DNA of 64,000 nucleotides, from NCBI RefSeq assembly GCF_902804475.1, contig NZ_CADCSU010000065.1, positions 1 through 64,000 on the forward strand. The letters are read 5' to 3'. Every line of letters starts with the position of its first letter. Within the stretch, counting starts at the first letter, position 1. This document shows, in pieces, positions 61,473-64,000 of this stretch. Source of the stretch: Flavobacterium bizetiae. Its GTDB lineage: Bacteria; Bacteroidota; Bacteroidia; Flavobacteriales; Flavobacteriaceae. The notes under the pieces are model-generated. The model was not told the origin of the DNA. It did no database searches and saw nothing but the letters and a program-made list of their open reading frames with translations. Both the position numbers and the translations under genes were made by a program.

Positions 61473-63677
61473 ATGAGTAAGACAAGTAATATAAATAGAG
61501 TTGACGGATTTGCTAAAGTAACAGGTTCAGCAACGTATTCGGCCGAATATAAAACGCCGGGTGTTGCCTATGCATGTCTGGTAGGAAGTACGATTGCGAA
61601 AGGAAGAATTAAAAGCATTGATACCAAAAAAGCCGAATGGGCGCCGGGAGTTTTAGCGGTTATCACACATCTTAATGTAGATAAACCAGCCGGATATCAA
61701 AAAGCAAAAGACAAACACAATTTTGGACAACCACTTCAGGTTTTCAAAGATGATACTATACTTTATTATGATCAGCCCATTGCGCTTGTAATAGCAGATA
61801 CTTTCGAGCGTATGCAATATGCAGCGAGTCTTATTAAAGCCCAATATTTAAAAGAAGATCATTCAACAGATCTTAATAAAGCCAAGGATAAAGAAAAGAA
61901 AAAAGAGGGAGATAAAGGAAATGATTATCACCGTGGCGTTGAGGATGGATATAAAAATGCAGAAGTAATTCTGGAAGAAGAATATACCATACCAACCGAG
62001 GTTCATAATCCAATGGAACTGGCTAATATTATTGCCAAATGGGACGGAAATAAACCCACACTTTACACTAAAAGCCAGGGGGTAGAAGGAACCCGCAAAA
62101 GTGTTGGCGAAGTATTCGGGATTCCTGCCGCAGATGTTGCAGTAAATTCAGAATATTTAGGAGGCGCTTTCGGGATGGGATTACATACGTGGCCTTATGA
62201 AATTGCAGCTCTTATTGGTGCTAAAAAATTAAATCGTGCGGTAAAATTAGTTCTGCACAGAGAACAAATGTTTACCAATGTTGGCTTTAGACCTTATACT
62301 ATTCAAAAAATGGGGCTTGGTGCAACCAAAGAAGGCAAACTAACCGGATTAACACATGAAGCTGTGGCAATGACTTCGAGTTATGAGGATTTTATGGAAG
62401 GTACGGTAAACATGTCCCGATTTATTTATGATTGTGCCAATGTTTCGACACGTTACAGAATTGTTCCTTTAGATACTTGTACACCAATCTGGATGCGTGG
62501 CCCGGGAGAAGCAACAGGTTCTTTTGCATTAGAAAGCGCGATGGACGAATTGGCTCATAAACTAAATATGGATCCAATTGAATTTCGTAAACTAAATTAT
62601 GCAGAGAAAGATCTGGAACAAAACAAACCCTGGAGCAGCAAATACCTTTTAGAATGTTACGAGGGCGGAATGGAACGCATTGGCTGGAAGAACCGTAAAA
62701 ACAAACCCGGATCTGTTCGTGAAGGCGAGTGGCTTGTAGGTTACGGAATGGGAACCGGAACTTTTGGCTGCTATAGAAGTCCTACTTCTGTAAAAGCAAA
62801 ATTTTTAACCAATGGTACTTTAGTTTTGCAATGCAGCGTAAACGATATGGGGCCAGGAACAGCAACCATGATGACGGCAATTGGCGCCGATGTAACCGGA
62901 GTTTCGACTGAAAATATTATCATCGAAATGGGAAAAAGCGGTCTTGCAAAAGGACCAACCCAAGGAGGTTCGGCAACTACATCTTCTGTAGGATCAGCCG
63001 TAAACGATTCTTGCCAGTTGTTAGTAAAAAAAGCTATTGAACTGGCGAGTAAAACAGATGTATTAAAAAATATACCAATTGCTGATTTGGCTTTTATAAA
63101 TGGTTCAGTAACCTCAAAAAAAGACAGTTTGAAAAGTATTTCTTTAGTTGAAGTATTAAATGCTAATAAATTAGAAGAGCTAGCGATAGAAAATCAATCT
63201 AAAGCTACAGAAGAGGCAAAAAAATATTCGATTTATTCTTTCTCAGTACACTTTGTAAAAGTATTGATTAATCCAAATCTTGGAAAAATCAGATTGGCAC
63301 ATGTGGTTTCCTGTGCAGATATCGGAACCGTAATCAACCAAAAAACTTCTGCAGGACAAATGTTCGGTGGAGCAGTTGGAGGAATCGGAATGGGATTGAT
63401 GGAATCTCTTGAAATTGATCACAGATTTGGGCGTCCAATCAATAATAATTTTGCCGATTATCATGTTCCCGTGAATGCTGATATTGAAAAGCAAGAAGTA
63501 TTCTTTGTCAATAAAAAAGATCCGATAAGTAACCCAATGGGAACAAAAGGACTCGGAGAAACCGCTCTAGTCGGAATGGCTCCGGCAATCGCCAATGCCG
63601 TTTTTAACGCAACCGGAAAACGGGTACGAGATTTGCCTATTACGCTGGATAAAATTATAGAAACCGTAAAGGTTTAA
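61473..63677 (+). CDS. paoC: Molybdopterin subunit of the aldehyde oxidoreductase
   Basis: 734-residue catalytic subunit. Seen: GGAFGMGLHTWPYE for cofactor binding, RGPGEATGSFALESAMDEL, QGGSATTSSVGSA, and near the C-terminus KGLGETALVG with the catalytic base Glu696. No signal peptide. It resembles PaoC (YagR), which binds molybdopterin cytosine dinucleotide and oxidises a broad range of aldehydes to acids. This agrees with the MocA-like and PaoD-like genes upstream. The substrate is probably an aldehyde or N-heterocycle; not determinable here. Terminator at 63682. Confidence 0.93.
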   Translation: MSKTSNINRVDGFAKVTGSATYSAEYKTPGVAYACLVGSTIAKGRIKSIDTKKAEWAPGVLAVITHLNVDKPAGYQKAKDKHNFGQPLQVFKDDTILYYDQPIALVIADTFERMQYAASLIKAQYLKEDHSTDLNKAKDKEKKKEGDKGNDYHRGVEDGYKNAEVILEEEYTIPTEVHNPMELANIIAKWDGNKPTLYTKSQGVEGTRKSVGEVFGIPAADVAVNSEYLGGAFGMGLHTWPYEIAALIGAKKLNRAVKLVLHREQMFTNVGFRPYTIQKMGLGATKEGKLTGLTHEAVAMTSSYEDFMEGTVNMSRFIYDCANVSTRYRIVPLDTCTPIWMRGPGEATGSFALESAMDELAHKLNMDPIEFRKLNYAEKDLEQNKPWSSKYLLECYEGGMERIGWKNRKNKPGSVREGEWLVGYGMGTGTFGCYRSPTSVKAKFLTNGTLVLQCSVNDMGPGTATMMTAIGADVTGVSTENIIIEMGKSGLAKGPTQGGSATTSSVGSAVNDSCQLLVKKAIELASKTDVLKNIPIADLAFINGSVTSKKDSLKSISLVEVLNANKLEELAIENQSKATEEAKKYSIYSFSVHFVKVLINPNLGKIRLAHVVSCADIGTVINQKTSAGQMFGGAVGGIGMGLMESLEIDHRFGRPINNNFADYHVPVNADIEKQEVFFVNKKDPISNPMGTKGLGETALVGMAPAIANAVFNATGKRVRDLPITLDKIIETVKV

Positions 63678-63681
63678 AAAC

Positions 63682-63712
63682 AAAAAGGGAGACATTAATG
63701 TCTCCCTTTTTT
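63682..63712. terminator. Bidirectional terminator, paoC / DUF2911
   Basis: GGGAGACAT (63688-63696) pairs with ATGTCTCCC (63698-63706), flanked by A5 and T6, between convergent genes. Confidence 0.9.
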
Positions 63713-63730
63713 ATATCAAAAAACGATTAA

Positions 63731-64000
63731 TTATTTAACCGTAATAGGCAATTCAACTGTTGTTTTATCCCATCCAATAACCAGGTTCGCTACAGCATCC
63801 TTGCTTGTAAAAGCAATTGATAAAGCTTCGATTACCTCAGATACCGGTTTTACAGGAACAGAAACTCTTACAACATCTTTGCTTTCGTCATAAGCATAAC
63901 CTCCCCATAAATCAAGTTCTTTATTGATAATAATTGTCCATTTGTCTTTTTCAGGAATAGCGAAAAGGCTATAAGAACCAGCAGGAATTTTTTTACCACC
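63731..64000 (-). CDS. DUF2911 protein, C-terminal part (cut by window edge)
   Basis: The reverse strand reads 89 residues and a TAA stop at 63731. Recognisable: GGKKIPAGSYSLFAIPEKDK, then WTIIINKELDLWGGYAYDES and a C-terminus ending LPITVK. This is the C-terminal half of DUF2911 proteins, which are common exported proteins of unknown function in Bacteroidota. The N-terminus and any signal peptide lie beyond position 64000. Confidence 0.85.
   Translation of the reverse strand, partial: GGKKIPAGSYSLFAIPEKDKWTIIINKELDLWGGYAYDESKDVVRVSVPVKPVSEVIEALSIAFTSKDAVANLVIGWDKTTVELPITVK

Overview
The window looks like chromosomal DNA of a Flavobacterium-type Bacteroidota. Signs are the low-GC, A-rich leaders, SusC/SusD pairs, hybrid two-component (HTCS) regulators, lipoboxes of the form (S/A/G)C, TAnnTTTG promoter boxes and dispersed intergenic repeats common in flavobacteria. 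No rRNA, tRNA, CRISPR array, transposase or phage gene was seen.

Layout. (1) 225-9523 is an L-rhamnose catabolic block: rhaT-like permease, fused aldolase/dehydrogenase, isomerase and FGGY kinase, followed by lutABC. Together they would take rhamnose to DHAP and lactaldehyde, then lactate, then pyruvate. (2) 9885-25089 is a fructan (probably levan) utilisation locus: an HTCS with a periplasmic sugar-binding sensor, MFS sugar porter, GH32, SusC, SusD, a DUF4960 surface binder, a second (endo-levanase-like) GH32 and fructokinase. Its content matches the Bacteroides thetaiotaomicron BT1754-BT1765 locus. (3) 25175-29903 holds an HxlR regulator divergent from an MFS exporter, and a B12-dependent ribonucleotide reductase. 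(4) 30295-51119 is a second polysaccharide locus: a Reg_prop-type HTCS, SusE/F-like binder, SusC, SusD, two GH30s, GH2, GH27 and a double-domain GH43. This set points to beta-1,6-galactan or type II arabinogalactan.

(5) 51468-55878 is a run of small membrane, lipoprotein and regulatory genes of unclear role. (6) 55979-63677 is a molybdenum hydroxylase system: XdhC/PaoD-like chaperone, MocA-like cytidylyltransferase, NifS/IscS-type cysteine desulfurase, and a Tat-exported three-subunit aldehyde oxidoreductase resembling E. coli PaoABC. It is interrupted by a ParD antitoxin gene whose ParE partner carries an in-frame amber codon. The right edge cuts a DUF2911 gene on the minus strand.

The least explained signals are non-coding. 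Two oppositely oriented copies of a structured intergenic element (about 12.76-12.89 kb and 34.52-34.65 kb) share a hairpin with a compensated base-pair swap and have one sub-module in a different place. Others are a 33-bp nested palindrome between the two GH30 genes, and candidate operators ahead of the loci.
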